Positions 43,816 to 53,171 of a stretch of 64,000 nucleotides of DNA are shown piece by piece (position 1 is the stretch's first letter; the number at the start of each line of letters is the position of its first letter). The notes beneath the pieces were generated by a model. It saw nothing but the letters and a program-made list of their open reading frames with translations. It ran no database searches and was not told where the DNA came from. The translations under genes and the position numbers were made by a program. The stretch comes from Oscillospiraceae bacterium (GTDB lineage Bacteria > Bacillota > Clostridia > UMGS1810), in NCBI GenBank assembly GCA_015068825.1, contig SVJU01000007.1:1-64000 (forward strand), given 5' to 3'.

Positions 43816-45018
43816 TTATTTTGCATTTACCAATCTTTCGGTATCTTTTGCAATCATAAGTTCTTCATTTGTAGGAATAACAAGAACTTTAACTTTAGAT
43901 GATGGTGTGCTTATGCATCTTTCGTCTTTTCTTCTTTCTTTGTTTAGCTCTTTATCAAGCTCAACGCCAAGATATCCTAAGCTTTCTGTAACACCTTCTC
44001 TTATGATTACAGTGTTTTCGCCAATACCAGCTGTAAATACAATTGCATCAACACCGCCCATAGCAGCTGTATATGCACCAATATATTTTTTAACTCTGTA
44101 AATAAACATATCAAGTGCAAGCTGTGCTCTTTCGTTTCCTTCTTCAGCTGCAGCTTCCAAATCTCTGAAGTCACTGCTTACATCTGAAATACCAAGAACA
44201 CCAGATTTTTTATTCAAAATGTTTAATACATCATCAACTGATTTATTTTCTTTGTTTGCAATAAACTGAACAACAGCAGCGTCAACATCACCGCTTCTTG
44301 TTCCCATTACAAGACCTTCAAGTGGAGTAAGACCCATACTTGTATCTACACATTTTCCACCGATTGAAGCAGAAATACTTGAACCGTTACCAAGATGACA
44401 AACTATAACTTTTCCATTTTTTTTGTCAAGATTTCCAAATTCCAATGCTCTTTGAGAAACATAATTATGGCTGATACCATGGAAACCGTATCTTCTTATA
44501 GCATATTTTTCATAATATTCATAAGGAATACCATACATAAATGCTTCTTTCGCCATTGTCTGACCAAAAGCTGTGTCAAATACTGCAACATTTGGAGTAC
44601 CTGGCATTGCTTTTTCGCAAGCTTCAATACCTGTAAGGTTTGCAGGGTTGTGTAAAGGTCCTAAATCAAAGCAATCTCTGATAACCTTTTTAACATCTTC
44701 TGTAACGATTGTAGATTCGCTGTAATATTTACCTGCATGAAGTACTCTGTGACCAACTGCATCAATTTCATTCATAGATTTTATAACGCCATATTCACTT
44801 GATGTTAAAGCATCTACAACAAGCTTTATAGCATCGCCATGGTTAGCCATAGGAGAAACCAATTCATATTCTGGTTTACCTTCAGCTTTTTGTGTAATTT
44901 TAGAGCCGTCTATTCCTATTCTTTCACAAGCACCCTTTGCTAATACATCTTTTGTATCCATATCAAAAAGCTGATATTTAAGTGATGAGCTGCCTGCATT
45001 TATAACTAATATTTTCAT
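43816..45018 (-). CDS. ackA: Acetate kinase
   Basis: A 400-residue ASKHA-fold kinase that makes ATP from acetyl phosphate, the energy-yielding step of acetate fermentation. Motifs: NAGSSSLKYQLF, GHRVLHAGKYY (catalytic region), DTAFGQTM, HLGNGSSISA and GGVDAIVFTAGIGENT. The second ATG (45018) is 9 bases after AAAAGGA. Pta lies immediately upstream. Confidence 0.97.
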   Translation of the reverse strand: MKILVINAGSSSLKYQLFDMDTKDVLAKGACERIGIDGSKITQKAEGKPEYELVSPMANHGDAIKLVVDALTSSEYGVIKSMNEIDAVGHRVLHAGKYYSESTIVTEDVKKVIRDCFDLGPLHNPANLTGIEACEKAMPGTPNVAVFDTAFGQTMAKEAFMYGIPYEYYEKYAIRRYGFHGISHNYVSQRALEFGNLDKKNGKVIVCHLGNGSSISASIGGKCVDTSMGLTPLEGLVMGTRSGDVDAAVVQFIANKENKSVDDVLNILNKKSGVLGISDVSSDFRDLEAAAEEGNERAQLALDMFIYRVKKYIGAYTAAMGGVDAIVFTAGIGENTVIIREGVTESLGYLGVELDKELNKERRKDERCISTPSSKVKVLVIPTNEELMIAKDTERLVNAK

Positions 45019-45055
45019 ATCTTTCATTCCTTTTCTTTTTATGTAATTATTTTAA

Positions 45056-46051
45056 TTATTTCTGCATCTGAGCCTGAACACAAGTAATTGCAGCAACACC
45101 TACGATATCTTCTGCACTGCAACCTCTTGATAAGTCGTTAACAGGTTTTTTGATACCCTGTGTAATAGGTCCGTAAGCTTCTGCTTTTGCAAGTCTTTGA
45201 ACTAATTTGTAGCCAATGTTACCTGCGTTAAGGTCAGGGAATACCAATACGTTTGCCTGTCCTGCAACTTTGCTTTCAGGAGCTTTTTGCTGACCAACAC
45301 TTTTAACAATAGCAGCATCAAGCTGAAGTTCACCATCAAGCATAAGATCAGGAGCTTTTTCTTTAGCAAGCTTTGTAGCAAGCTGAACTTTTTCAACAAG
45401 TTCGCTTTTTGCACTGCCGTAAGTTGAATAAGAAAGCATTGCAACCTTTGGTTCTTTACCAATTAATGATTTAAATGAATTTGCAGAGCTTATAGCAATT
45501 TCAGATACTGCATCTGCATCAGGATTTTCGTTAAGACCGCAATCACCAAAAACAAAAATTCCATTTTCGCCATATTCGCAATCTGGTACTGCCATTACAA
45601 AGAATGCAGAAACAAGTTTTGTTCCGGGAGCTGTTTTTAAAATCTGAAGAGCAGGTCTTAAAACATTACCTGTTGAGTTAACAGCACCTGCAACCATACC
45701 GTCTGCAATGCCTTTTTCTACCATCATAACACCAAAGTAAAGTGTGTTTTTCATAGTTTCTTCGGCTTTTTCTTCTGTCATACCTTTTGCTTTTCTCATT
45801 TCAAAGAATGAGTTTTTGAAATCATCAAAATATTCTGATGTTTCAGGATTTATAATTTTAGCTCCATCAAGCGAAATATCGCCTGCGATTTCTTTTATTT
45901 TATTTTCATTTCCAAGAAGAACAACATTACAAATATCTTCTTTAATAAGTGCAGAAGCTGCTGTGATGGTTCTTATTTCTTCACCTTCTGCCAAAACAAT
46001 TGTCTGTTTGTTTAATCTGGCTTTTTCTTTGATTCCTTCAATAAAGTTCAT
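45056..46051 (-). CDS. pta: Phosphate acetyltransferase
   Basis: A 331-residue short-form phosphotransacetylase interconverting acetyl-CoA and acetyl phosphate. It has GAVNSTGNVLRPALQILKT, FVFGDCGLNENPDA, AMLSYSTYGSAKSELVEKV, and AIVKSVGQQKAPESKVAGQANVLVFPDLNAGN. ATG 46051 follows GGAGGAAAT; seven upstream codons are rejected. It forms the Pta-AckA pathway with the next gene and has a good promoter. Confidence 0.96.
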   Translation of the reverse strand: MNFIEGIKEKARLNKQTIVLAEGEEIRTITAASALIKEDICNVVLLGNENKIKEIAGDISLDGAKIINPETSEYFDDFKNSFFEMRKAKGMTEEKAEETMKNTLYFGVMMVEKGIADGMVAGAVNSTGNVLRPALQILKTAPGTKLVSAFFVMAVPDCEYGENGIFVFGDCGLNENPDADAVSEIAISSANSFKSLIGKEPKVAMLSYSTYGSAKSELVEKVQLATKLAKEKAPDLMLDGELQLDAAIVKSVGQQKAPESKVAGQANVLVFPDLNAGNIGYKLVQRLAKAEAYGPITQGIKKPVNDLSRGCSAEDIVGVAAITCVQAQMQK

Positions 46052-46088
46052 TTTAAATTTCCTCCTATACAAATTAACACTATTTTAT

Positions 46089-46117
46089 ATTATAATACGC
46101 ATTTTTTTATTTTACAA
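46089..46117 (-). promoter_or_regulatory. Promoter of pta-ackA
   Basis: Minus strand: TTGTAA (46112-46117), 17-bp spacer, TATAAT (46089-46094), ending 38 bp before the pta ATG. Confidence 0.7.
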
Positions 46118-46124
46118 GATATTT

Positions 46125-46568
46125 TTAACAATTATGTGAATTTTTAATAAGTTTTTCAAATTCTTCCTCAAAGATGCGGTCATTCTCACTATTTCTCTTT
46201 ACAGGACCTTTTGTTCGCCCACCGCTTCTTCTTACTTTTTTTCCTATATGTCTTTCAAAAAGAAGGCGGTCAATATTTTCGTTTGTAAAGATAAGTCCGT
46301 TCTGATTTATGCCCTTTGCACCTTTGCCGAGTATAAGTGCCGCAACTCCGTAATCCTGTGTTACAACAACATCGCCTTTATCGGTGTTGTTTGCAAGATG
46401 AATATCAACACTGTCATTAGCTTTATCAACAGTAAAAATCTTTGCATAATCGCTTTTTAAAATATGACTTGTGTCAACAAACATACATACAGGAACATTA
46501 TACTTTTTTGCTATATCAACAATAATTTCCTTTACAGGACACGCATCTGCATCAACTAATATTTTCAT
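46125..46568 (-). CDS. YaiI/YqxD-family protein (DUF188)
   Basis: A 147-residue DUF188 protein with MKILVDADACPVKEI, the family's acidic N-terminal motif, VVTQDYGVAALIL, and a basic R-S-G-G-R-T-K-G-P segment. The fold resembles PIN/NYN nucleases, and a nucleic acid role is suspected but unproven. It follows the DUF624 gene by 2 bases. Confidence 0.92.
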   Translation of the reverse strand: MKILVDADACPVKEIIVDIAKKYNVPVCMFVDTSHILKSDYAKIFTVDKANDSVDIHLANNTDKGDVVVTQDYGVAALILGKGAKGINQNGLIFTNENIDRLLFERHIGKKVRRSGGRTKGPVKRNSENDRIFEEEFEKLIKNSHNC

Positions 46569-46570
46569 AA

Positions 46571-47413
46571 TTATTTTAAAATTCTTTCATCTGAGAATAC
46601 TTTTTCTTCTTCATCTTCTGCATCTTCTTTTTTAGGCATAAGATATTTATCTATTGCACCCCATACCGAAAATACATTTATAAAGCCCAAAGTTGCAGGA
46701 AGAATAAACATACAAAGCAAAGCAACAAGATATACCGAAAGGTAACCTGTAACTCCCCACAAAATAGCAGCATCAACAATTAAAACAAAAATATTTACAG
46801 GAAAGTTTGCAAGTGCAAGTATAATACTGTTTTTGATAATATCCTTTAATTTAAGGTCGAATGTAACCATTACAGGATAAATATACAAAAATGCTGATGC
46901 AACAATCAATATACAAAATGCAGTAACACTTAAAAGTATAATTCCCATAACACCTTGGATTGATGAATAATACATAATCGCAAAAATAAACAGTGCAGGA
47001 ATTATAGTGCTTAAAATACCAACAGGTACTGCCTGCTTAAAATTTTTCTTAAAATGCTCAAAAAAATCTGACATCAAAAACGAATGTCTTTCGTTTGAAT
47101 AATTTCTTAAAACATAGCACATTGCAACTGTTGAAGGTCCTAAAATAATACCCGACAGCACAAGTACACCATAAGCAATAAGTGCAACTCCGTCAATAAC
47201 ACCAGGCTCCTGCTGAATAGATAAGCTCATCAGCATAACACAAATTGCAAGTACCGACAAAATATTTACAACAAAATAAAGCATATTAAGCTGAATAAGC
47301 TTCCAGAATTTTCTGAAATAAAGTTCAAAAAACAAAAAGAATTTTCTTTTTTGAGAAGCATCCTTTGAAACTCCAGGTCCTTCTTTTTGAAAACCTCTTC
47401 CAAATAAACCCAT
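46571..47413 (-). CDS. DUF624 (YesL-like) membrane protein
   Basis: A 280-residue protein with about five membrane helices and a conserved NPDG-like first domain (YFRKFWKLIQLNMLYFVVNIL). It has RNYSNERHSFLMSDFFEHFKKNFKQA and an acidic tail (KKEDAEDEEEK). YesL-type proteins accompany carbohydrate operons in Firmicutes, but no such operon is adjacent here. Start after GGGGGAG. Confidence 0.88.
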   Translation of the reverse strand: MGLFGRGFQKEGPGVSKDASQKRKFFLFFELYFRKFWKLIQLNMLYFVVNILSVLAICVMLMSLSIQQEPGVIDGVALIAYGVLVLSGIILGPSTVAMCYVLRNYSNERHSFLMSDFFEHFKKNFKQAVPVGILSTIIPALFIFAIMYYSSIQGVMGIILLSVTAFCILIVASAFLYIYPVMVTFDLKLKDIIKNSIILALANFPVNIFVLIVDAAILWGVTGYLSVYLVALLCMFILPATLGFINVFSVWGAIDKYLMPKKEDAEDEEEKVFSDERILK

Positions 47414-47444
47414 TTTATCTCCCCCTTAGTTTGTATAACAATTT

Positions 47445-47473
47445 ATTTTATCACATTTATCATAACTTGTCAA
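47445..47473 (-). promoter_or_regulatory. Promoter of the DUF624-DUF188 pair
   Basis: Minus strand: TTGACA (47468-47473), 17-bp spacer, TAAAAT (47445-47450). Confidence 0.75.
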
Positions 47474-47537
47474 AAGTTTATTTTTTGCGCATATAATCTT
47501 TATAAAGACAGATTTTAAAAACAAGGCGGGATTTTAA

Positions 47538-48305
47538 TTGAATAACAAAAATTACTATATCAAATCAGATTTTTTGGGCGGAAGTGTTTTGCTATGCGAC
47601 AACACCTCTTACACCGAAATAGAAATAAATGTAAAAATTTTTGGTTTTATTGATTCTGACTCGGTTATAAGAGTATATTTTGCAGACCGTGAAACAAAGG
47701 ATTTAAAAAGCATAGGAATAATTGATAATTTTGGCAATCTTTCAAAAAAAGCAGATAAAAACATTGTAACCGATACAATAGTGTTTATTTTAAAAAATAC
47801 CGTAACCGAGAAAATCAGCATTATAGGATACGCATATTTTCAGGATGAGTGGACGCTTGAAGATTCATCCCCCATTGAAAATGCGAAAAAAATTCTTGAT
47901 GAAATAAAATCAGATAAAACAAACAGGAATATTGATTTTGATACAGTATTAAAAAACATAACAAATGAAATCAAAGAAAATTTAAAAAATTACAAAGCCA
48001 TTAAAACAGAGGTTTTAGAAGAATTTGATATATACAAAATCACCGATTTTAAGCCAGTATCAAGCATCTCCTCGGTTAAGTATGCAATGTTTGAAAAAAA
48101 CACAATCTATTCTTTTGACTTATTTTCGCATTATCTTTTTGGAATAAATAAAAACAACCTTCTTGTTGCATTCGCATCACAAAACGGCATAAATCCCATT
48201 TTACATTTAAATGATTTATGCAAAAAAACCATCATAAACAATACGGAATATTTTTATGTTATTATTGAGCTTTCAGAAGATGGTCAATACTTTATAAAAG
48301 AATAA
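47538..48305 (+). CDS. Hypothetical protein, beta-rich N-domain and helical middle
   Basis: A 255-residue protein I do not recognise. About residues 1-105 read as alternating beta strands (SDFLGGSVLLCD, SYTEIEINVKIFGF, SVIRVYFADRETKDLKSIGIIDNFG). A helix-rich acidic segment follows (NAKKILDEIKSDK, NITNEIKENLKNYKAIKTEVLEEF). The end (AMFEKNTIYSFDLFSHYLFGI ... FYVIIELSEDGQYFIKE) looks like a second small beta domain. No signal peptide or membrane segment. Start TTG after AAGGCGGG. A lone gene with its own terminator, between two minus-strand units. Confidence 0.75.
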   Translation: MNNKNYYIKSDFLGGSVLLCDNTSYTEIEINVKIFGFIDSDSVIRVYFADRETKDLKSIGIIDNFGNLSKKADKNIVTDTIVFILKNTVTEKISIIGYAYFQDEWTLEDSSPIENAKKILDEIKSDKTNRNIDFDTVLKNITNEIKENLKNYKAIKTEVLEEFDIYKITDFKPVSSISSVKYAMFEKNTIYSFDLFSHYLFGINKNNLLVAFASQNGINPILHLNDLCKKTIINNTEYFYVIIELSEDGQYFIKE

Positions 48306-48334
48306 AAGACTATCCTTTTTGGATAGTCTTTTTT
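48304..48334. terminator. Bidirectional terminator
   Basis: Stem AAAAGACTATCC with complement and T5 loop. It serves the hypothetical gene and the convergent SulP gene. Confidence 0.88.
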
Positions 48335-48336
48335 AA

Positions 48337-49965
48337 TTATTCAACTATTTTACTTGCCATTCTCAATGCTTCGTCTATGTTGTCAGCAAAATGATTGCTT
48401 CCAACCAAATCATAAAAACCAGCTTTCTTCATAACTTTCATAGGTTGAGAATTTGTATGAGAAAACAACACTGTTACACCTTTGTTTTTGAAATGCATAT
48501 ATATTTTTTTGATTGCACGAAGTGCAGTTATATCAAGCGAAGCAATATTTCTCATTCTTATTATTACAACCTTTGTATTATCTTTCAAACCAATTTCAGA
48601 AAGAACATCGGTAGTTGCAAAAAACATAGCACCTTCCAATTCAAAAACCTCGGTGTTTACAGGAATGATTTTAAATCTCTCTTCACTTTCGTCATTCTTC
48701 CATGAGCGGATTTTAGTTACATCTGTCATACGCTTCATAAACATTACCAAGGTTACTAAAAGACCAATTTCAATAGCAACAACAAGGTCAAAAACAACAG
48801 TTAACACAAAGGTAAGAATTAAAACAAGAATATCACTTTTAGGTGCAGTTTTTACAATTTCGACAAACTGACGCCATTCGCACATATTATATGCAACCAT
48901 AAACAGTATTGCAGCAATAACAGGCATTGGAATCCATGCGGCATACGGCATAAGTACAACCAAAATCAAAAGAAGCACAAGCGCGTGGACAATTCCTGCA
49001 ATCGGAGTTCTTCCGCCGTTTTTTACATTTGCTGCAGTTCTTGCAATAGCTCCTGTTGCGGGTATTCCGCCAAAAAGACCTGAAAAGATGTTTCCTGCAC
49101 CCTGTGCAATAAGCTCAGTGTTTGAATTATGCTTATCATTTATCATACCATCAGATACAACGCACGACAAAAGTGATTCGATTGCAGCAAGTATTGCAAT
49201 GGTAAATGCACTTGGCACAAGATTTTTTATTGTAGAAAAGTCAATTTCAGGAAGTGAAAAAGCAGGAAGTGAGCGTGAAATTGTATATAAATCACCAATG
49301 GTATTTACATTCATTTTAAATAGCTTTACAATAACAACGCCAACTATAACCGCAATTAAAGAGCCGGGAATTTTTTTGTTTATTTTTGGCCATACAATAA
49401 GAATTAAAAGGGCTATAAGTCCTACAACAACACCCTGAAAATTTATAGTTGAAAACGATGCAAAAACTGCCGACAATTTTTCCATTGTTTCAACTGCGTG
49501 TGTACCCTCTTTAAATGTAAGGCCAAAAAAGTCCTTTAGCTGACCTATAACAATTGTAAGTGCAATACCCGATGTAAAGCCTGTTGTAATTGTATATGGT
49601 ATGTATTTTATAAGCGAGCCTAATTTTAAAAAGCCCATTATAATTAAAATTATACCTGCCATAATGGTTGCAATAACAAGACCTGATGTACCAAAATTTG
49701 CTACAATTCCTGCAACAATAGTTGCAAAAGCCGCAGTTGGTCCTGAAATATTTACATTACTGCCACCCAAAAGTGAAATAACAAAACCTGCAACAATTGC
49801 AGTATACAACCCTTTTTCAGGCGATACTCCTGATGCAATTGCAAGCGCAATTGACAAAGGAAGTGCAATAATTGCAACTATTAACCCTGCAATTAAATCA
49901 TTTGTAAGCTTTTTTGCGTTATAATCTTTTATACTTAAAAAAAGCTTGGGCTGAAAAGTTTTCAT
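48337..49965 (-). CDS. SulP-family anion transporter with STAS domain
   Basis: A 542-residue SLC26/SulP transporter. The SulP signature is PLSIALAIASGVSPEKGLYTAIVAGF, with helix motifs GPTAAFATIVAGI and GGIPATGAIARTAANVKNGGRTP. About eleven to fourteen helices precede a C-terminal STAS domain (about 440-542) containing MRNIASLDITALRAI. Substrates in the family are sulfate, bicarbonate or dicarboxylates. Start after GGAGG. Monocistronic. Confidence 0.92.
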   Translation of the reverse strand: MKTFQPKLFLSIKDYNAKKLTNDLIAGLIVAIIALPLSIALAIASGVSPEKGLYTAIVAGFVISLLGGSNVNISGPTAAFATIVAGIVANFGTSGLVIATIMAGIILIIMGFLKLGSLIKYIPYTITTGFTSGIALTIVIGQLKDFFGLTFKEGTHAVETMEKLSAVFASFSTINFQGVVVGLIALLILIVWPKINKKIPGSLIAVIVGVVIVKLFKMNVNTIGDLYTISRSLPAFSLPEIDFSTIKNLVPSAFTIAILAAIESLLSCVVSDGMINDKHNSNTELIAQGAGNIFSGLFGGIPATGAIARTAANVKNGGRTPIAGIVHALVLLLILVVLMPYAAWIPMPVIAAILFMVAYNMCEWRQFVEIVKTAPKSDILVLILTFVLTVVFDLVVAIEIGLLVTLVMFMKRMTDVTKIRSWKNDESEERFKIIPVNTEVFELEGAMFFATTDVLSEIGLKDNTKVVIIRMRNIASLDITALRAIKKIYMHFKNKGVTVLFSHTNSQPMKVMKKAGFYDLVGSNHFADNIDEALRMASKIVE

Positions 49966-49990
49966 TTTAAAACCTCCATATTTACATCAT

Positions 49991-50020
49991 AAAACCCCGT
50001 ACAAAATGTACGGGGTTTTT
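49991..50020 (-). terminator. Terminator of the tRNA-Leu gene
   Basis: Stem AAAACCCCGTAC with complement, five-base loop, T run on the minus strand. Confidence 0.88.
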
Positions 50021-50025
50021 ATTTT

Positions 50026-50110
50026 TGGTGCGGCAAATGGGACTTGAACCCATACGTCGAAGACACACGCCCCTCAAACGTGCCTGTCTGCCTATTCCAG
50101 CACTGCCGCA
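50026..50110 (-). tRNA. tRNA-Leu, anticodon GAG, CCA encoded
   Basis: An 85-nt class II tRNA. The acceptor TGCGGCA pairs with TGCCGCA and CCA is encoded. The anticodon stem CACGT/GCGTG encloses the loop TTGAGGG, so the anticodon GAG reads CUC and CUU. A variable arm with TTCG loop and a T arm GGGTTCAAGTCCC are present. Single tRNA gene with promoter and terminator. Confidence 0.95.
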
Positions 50111-50140
50111 TAAACAAATATTAAATTTGCAACGGTATAT

Positions 50141-50169
50141 ATTGTAAACCATTTAAATGCGTTTGTCAA
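50141..50169 (-). promoter_or_regulatory. Promoter of tRNA-Leu
   Basis: Minus strand: TTGACA (50164-50169), 17-bp spacer, TACAAT (50141-50146). Confidence 0.8.
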
Positions 50170-50194
50170 TACAAATTTAATATTTTCCTGTTAA

Positions 50195-50887
50195 TTATTC
50201 ATTGTAATCCATAATAAAGTTTTTTATAACCTCAAACGAATTTTTTGCCGCTATTGGTGCAAATTCTTCATAAAGCATATCACTGCCCTCATCTGCCGAA
50301 TCAGATATAGCACGCAAAACTCCAAATTTAACATTGTTTACATAGCAAACATGACCTATGCTTGCCCCTTCCATCTCGCACGCAACCGCATCAAAATTTT
50401 CTTTTATAAAGTTCTTTCTTTCGGTTGTGGCAACAAACTGGTCACCAGATGCAATTACACCTGTTACATTATTTATATTAAGCTTATTAACGCTTTTTTC
50501 CAAAAGATTTACAACGTCTTTGTCACAATCAATATTTATTATATTAATTCCTGAAATAAGACCTACAGGGTCGCCAAGAGGTGATGTATCAAGGTCGTGA
50601 TGAACAACACTTTTTGCAATAGCAATATCTGTTGTATTAAGCTTTTTTGAGAGTGAGCCTGCAACACCTATATTTACTATAACAGACGGATTATATTTTA
50701 AAATCATAGCTTCTGCACAGATTGCCGAAAAAACCTTTCCAACACCGCACACAGCTGCAACTATTTCTTTTCCGGAAATTTTTCCGTTTATAAATTCAAC
50801 ACCACTTATATTATCGCATTTTACATCTTCCATAATGCCTTTTAAATGCAAAAGTTCTATTTGCATAGCTGCAATAATTCCAATCAT
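50195..50887 (-). CDS. mtnN: 5'-methylthioadenosine/S-adenosylhomocysteine nucleosidase
   Basis: A 230-residue Pfs/MtnN enzyme cleaving adenine from methylthioadenosine and S-adenosylhomocysteine. It has MIGIIAAMQIEL, CGVGKVFSAICAE, VNIGVAGSL, the catalytic Glu block ACEMEGASIGHVCYV, and the catalytic Asp in RAISDSADEG. The start overlaps the AraC stop by 4 bases (ATGA). Probably the last gene of a long minus-strand operon. Confidence 0.95.
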   Translation of the reverse strand: MIGIIAAMQIELLHLKGIMEDVKCDNISGVEFINGKISGKEIVAAVCGVGKVFSAICAEAMILKYNPSVIVNIGVAGSLSKKLNTTDIAIAKSVVHHDLDTSPLGDPVGLISGINIINIDCDKDVVNLLEKSVNKLNINNVTGVIASGDQFVATTERKNFIKENFDAVACEMEGASIGHVCYVNNVKFGVLRAISDSADEGSDMLYEEFAPIAAKNSFEVIKNFIMDYNE

Positions 50888-51648
50888 TTTTCCTGCTCCT
50901 TAATATATTTTTTATACTTTAATGGCGACATACCAATATTCTTTTTAAATATTTTAGAAAAATTGAAAACATCGTCATATCCCACCATTTTACTTGTCTG
51001 GGCAACAGAATAATCTTTTATAAGCATTGCTGCTTTTTTCATTTTTACATCTATAATATACTGCTGAAGGCTAAGCCCTTTTTTCGACTTGAAAAGCCTT
51101 GTAAGATATCGCGAATCAAGATTTGCCATATCAGCAAGCTCTTTTACATAAAGACGAAGAAAATAGTTTTCTTCAATATATCCTGCAAGATATTCAACAA
51201 GCTCTTTTTTCTGATTTTTCCCTTCAAACAGATTTGAAATAAGTAAAAATATTTTTGAAATAAGATACTCTTCTTTTGTATTTTCAAGCTTTGATACCTT
51301 TAACATATCGGTAAAAATTCTGCCATCAACACTAAATACGCTTTCCTTTATGCCATCAAGCTTTTTTGCCACAACACCATCAAACCCAATCCATATATAC
51401 TCCCACGGTTCGTCCTTATCGGCAGTATATGTTGTAACTTCGCCAGGTCTTATTAAAAATGCCTGACCTACATTAACTTCCGCCTCAAAATTCTTTTTAT
51501 AAAACTTCCCCTTGCCTGAAACAACATAATGAATAAGGTAACAGTTTCTTATATGAGGTCCGTATGTATGCCCACTTGCACATTTTTCGCTTCCGAACTG
51601 AAGCGGATTTATATCGGTATATCCTTTGTTAAAAAATATATTATTCAA
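50884..51648 (-). CDS. AraC-family transcriptional regulator
   Basis: A 254-residue regulator with an N-terminal cupin sensing domain (YLIHYVVSGKGKFYKKN, GQAFLIRPGEVTTYTAD, WEYIWIGFDG). The C-terminal double helix-turn-helix (about 155-250) has LADMANLDSRYLTRLFKSKKGLSLQQYI and AQTSKMVGYDDVFNFSKIFKKNIGMSPLKYKK. Ligand unknown; sugar sensing is common for this class. TTG start with AGGAAG upstream. It is embedded between a CpXC protein and mtnN, so its target is not obvious. Confidence 0.9.
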   Translation of the reverse strand: MNNIFFNKGYTDINPLQFGSEKCASGHTYGPHIRNCYLIHYVVSGKGKFYKKNFEAEVNVGQAFLIRPGEVTTYTADKDEPWEYIWIGFDGVVAKKLDGIKESVFSVDGRIFTDMLKVSKLENTKEEYLISKIFLLISNLFEGKNQKKELVEYLAGYIEENYFLRLYVKELADMANLDSRYLTRLFKSKKGLSLQQYIIDVKMKKAAMLIKDYSVAQTSKMVGYDDVFNFSKIFKKNIGMSPLKYKKYIKEQEK

Positions 51649-51649
51649 T

Positions 51650-52285
51650 TTATATTCTTCCTTTTGCGCCGTTTTTATTTTCGCCCATAATAATTTCTTT
51701 TTTCTTGTTTTCTTCTTTGATAAAGCTTATATCATCAATACAGGCTGCATCGTAAACTTTTTTTGTATGGCAGTTACCACACACAAGTTCAACTCTGTCA
51801 AGAAAAACAGACTTACTTATTTTGCACTCACCACAATGACACTTGATTTTTTTCTTTTTAAGCATATTGTCTACTACATCAAGAACATCGCCAAGCATAG
51901 GATTTTCATAAAAATATTCTCCATAAAAATCAATGCCCTCTTTTGATTTGTTAAAATCGCAGAAAATTTTATTCATAGATGTTTTGTCACCCGCGTTGAT
52001 AATATCAAAATCAACATTCGGACAACCAAAAACAATCTGTGGTGCACTCCAGAAAATTTTTGCACCTATTTTAAAAATATGCTCTTCGTTACATACTGCG
52101 CATGGTGCGTATATCATGTACGATTTATTTTTGCCTACCTCAAGTCTTATATGTGAATTTTTGCATTTGCAGCTATATGTAATTTTTTTCTTTCCCGAAA
52201 GCGAAAAAATATCAATGTTTATTTTTTGCATTTTTCCGCAAATCGGACATATATATAAAATTGTTCTTTTTAAATCTGTAACCAT
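51650..52285 (-). CDS. CpXC-domain cysteine-rich protein
   Basis: A 211-residue protein with five Cys pairs: CPIC, CKC, CAVC, CHCGEC and CGNC. These spacings suggest several zinc ribbons, as in CpXC-domain proteins. The middle part (FWSAPQIVFGCPNVDFDII) is beta-rich. No enzymatic motif. ATG 52285 follows TTGGAG; it starts 12 bases after the glycosylase stop region. Function unknown. Confidence 0.78.
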   Translation of the reverse strand: MVTDLKRTILYICPICGKMQKINIDIFSLSGKKKITYSCKCKNSHIRLEVGKNKSYMIYAPCAVCNEEHIFKIGAKIFWSAPQIVFGCPNVDFDIINAGDKTSMNKIFCDFNKSKEGIDFYGEYFYENPMLGDVLDVVDNMLKKKKIKCHCGECKISKSVFLDRVELVCGNCHTKKVYDAACIDDISFIKEENKKKEIIMGENKNGAKGRI

Positions 52286-52297
52286 TTTTAACTCCAA

Positions 52298-53167
52298 TTA
52301 ACCTATAAGTTTATTTTCTCTTGCATAATAGAACAAATACTGTTGCGCAAATCCTGCAAAATCAGAAAATTTTTCTTCACTGTATTTTAAAATTTCTTTC
52401 ATCGTTGCGTTTTCATCAAGATACAAAATACGCATAATCCTGCCAATCCACACATCAATTGGAAAAGCATCGTGCTTCTTTAAAGAAAACAAAAGTATGC
52501 AGTCTGCAACCTTTGGCCCTACCCCTTTAATTTTTAAAAGTTCTTCCCTTGCTTTTTTTGTATCATAATCAAAAAGCGAATAAATATCAACCTCGCCGCT
52601 TTGAACTTTTTGTGCAGCATCAAGAATATATTTAGCTCTGTATCCCACTTTAAGCGGTGCTAAATCTTCTTCGGTAAGAGATGCCAGTCTTTCGGGTGTT
52701 GGAAATGAATAATATTTTTTCCCATTATATAAAATCTCTTCTCCAAAAAGACTTGACATATTTGCAATAATTTTTTTAATTCTTGGAATTGAATTCTGAG
52801 TTGAAATTATAAACGAAATAAGGCACTCAAAAACATCCTGATTAAGTATTCTTATACCGTATCCAAAATCAATTGCTTTCTTTAAATGCTCGTCATTGCA
52901 AAGTGTATTTTTTATCTGTTTATAATCAGTATTAAAATCAAAATAATCCTGCCATATTTCGCCAAACTCTTTTTTGGTAGTATTATGTATTTCAACATCA
53001 CCGTTTTTAAGAAGCTTTACAAATATAACCTTTCCTTTTGCAATGCCAATAAAACCGTCATCTTCTTCATCCCACCTGAAGCACTGACCGCACATAAAGG
53101 TGTGAACAGGATCAAAATCAATTATATCTTTTAGTATTATTTTACCTTTTTCTTCAATGATTTTCAT
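52298..53167 (-). CDS. ogg: 8-oxoguanine DNA glycosylase/lyase (OGG1-like)
   Basis: A 289-residue base-excision repair enzyme. The N-terminal OGG_N part (MKIIEEKGKIILKDIIDFDP, MCGQCFRWDEEDDG) is followed by a helix-hairpin-helix glycosylase domain. The motif KIKGVGPKVADCILLFSLKKHDAFPIDVWI carries the Schiff-base Lys and the catalytic Asp. It excises oxidised guanine opposite C. Start after AAGGTG; 4 bases from the TOPRIM gene. Confidence 0.92.
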   Translation of the reverse strand: MKIIEEKGKIILKDIIDFDPVHTFMCGQCFRWDEEDDGFIGIAKGKVIFVKLLKNGDVEIHNTTKKEFGEIWQDYFDFNTDYKQIKNTLCNDEHLKKAIDFGYGIRILNQDVFECLISFIISTQNSIPRIKKIIANMSSLFGEEILYNGKKYYSFPTPERLASLTEEDLAPLKVGYRAKYILDAAQKVQSGEVDIYSLFDYDTKKAREELLKIKGVGPKVADCILLFSLKKHDAFPIDVWIGRIMRILYLDENATMKEILKYSEEKFSDFAGFAQQYLFYYARENKLIG

Positions 53168-53171
53168 ATTT

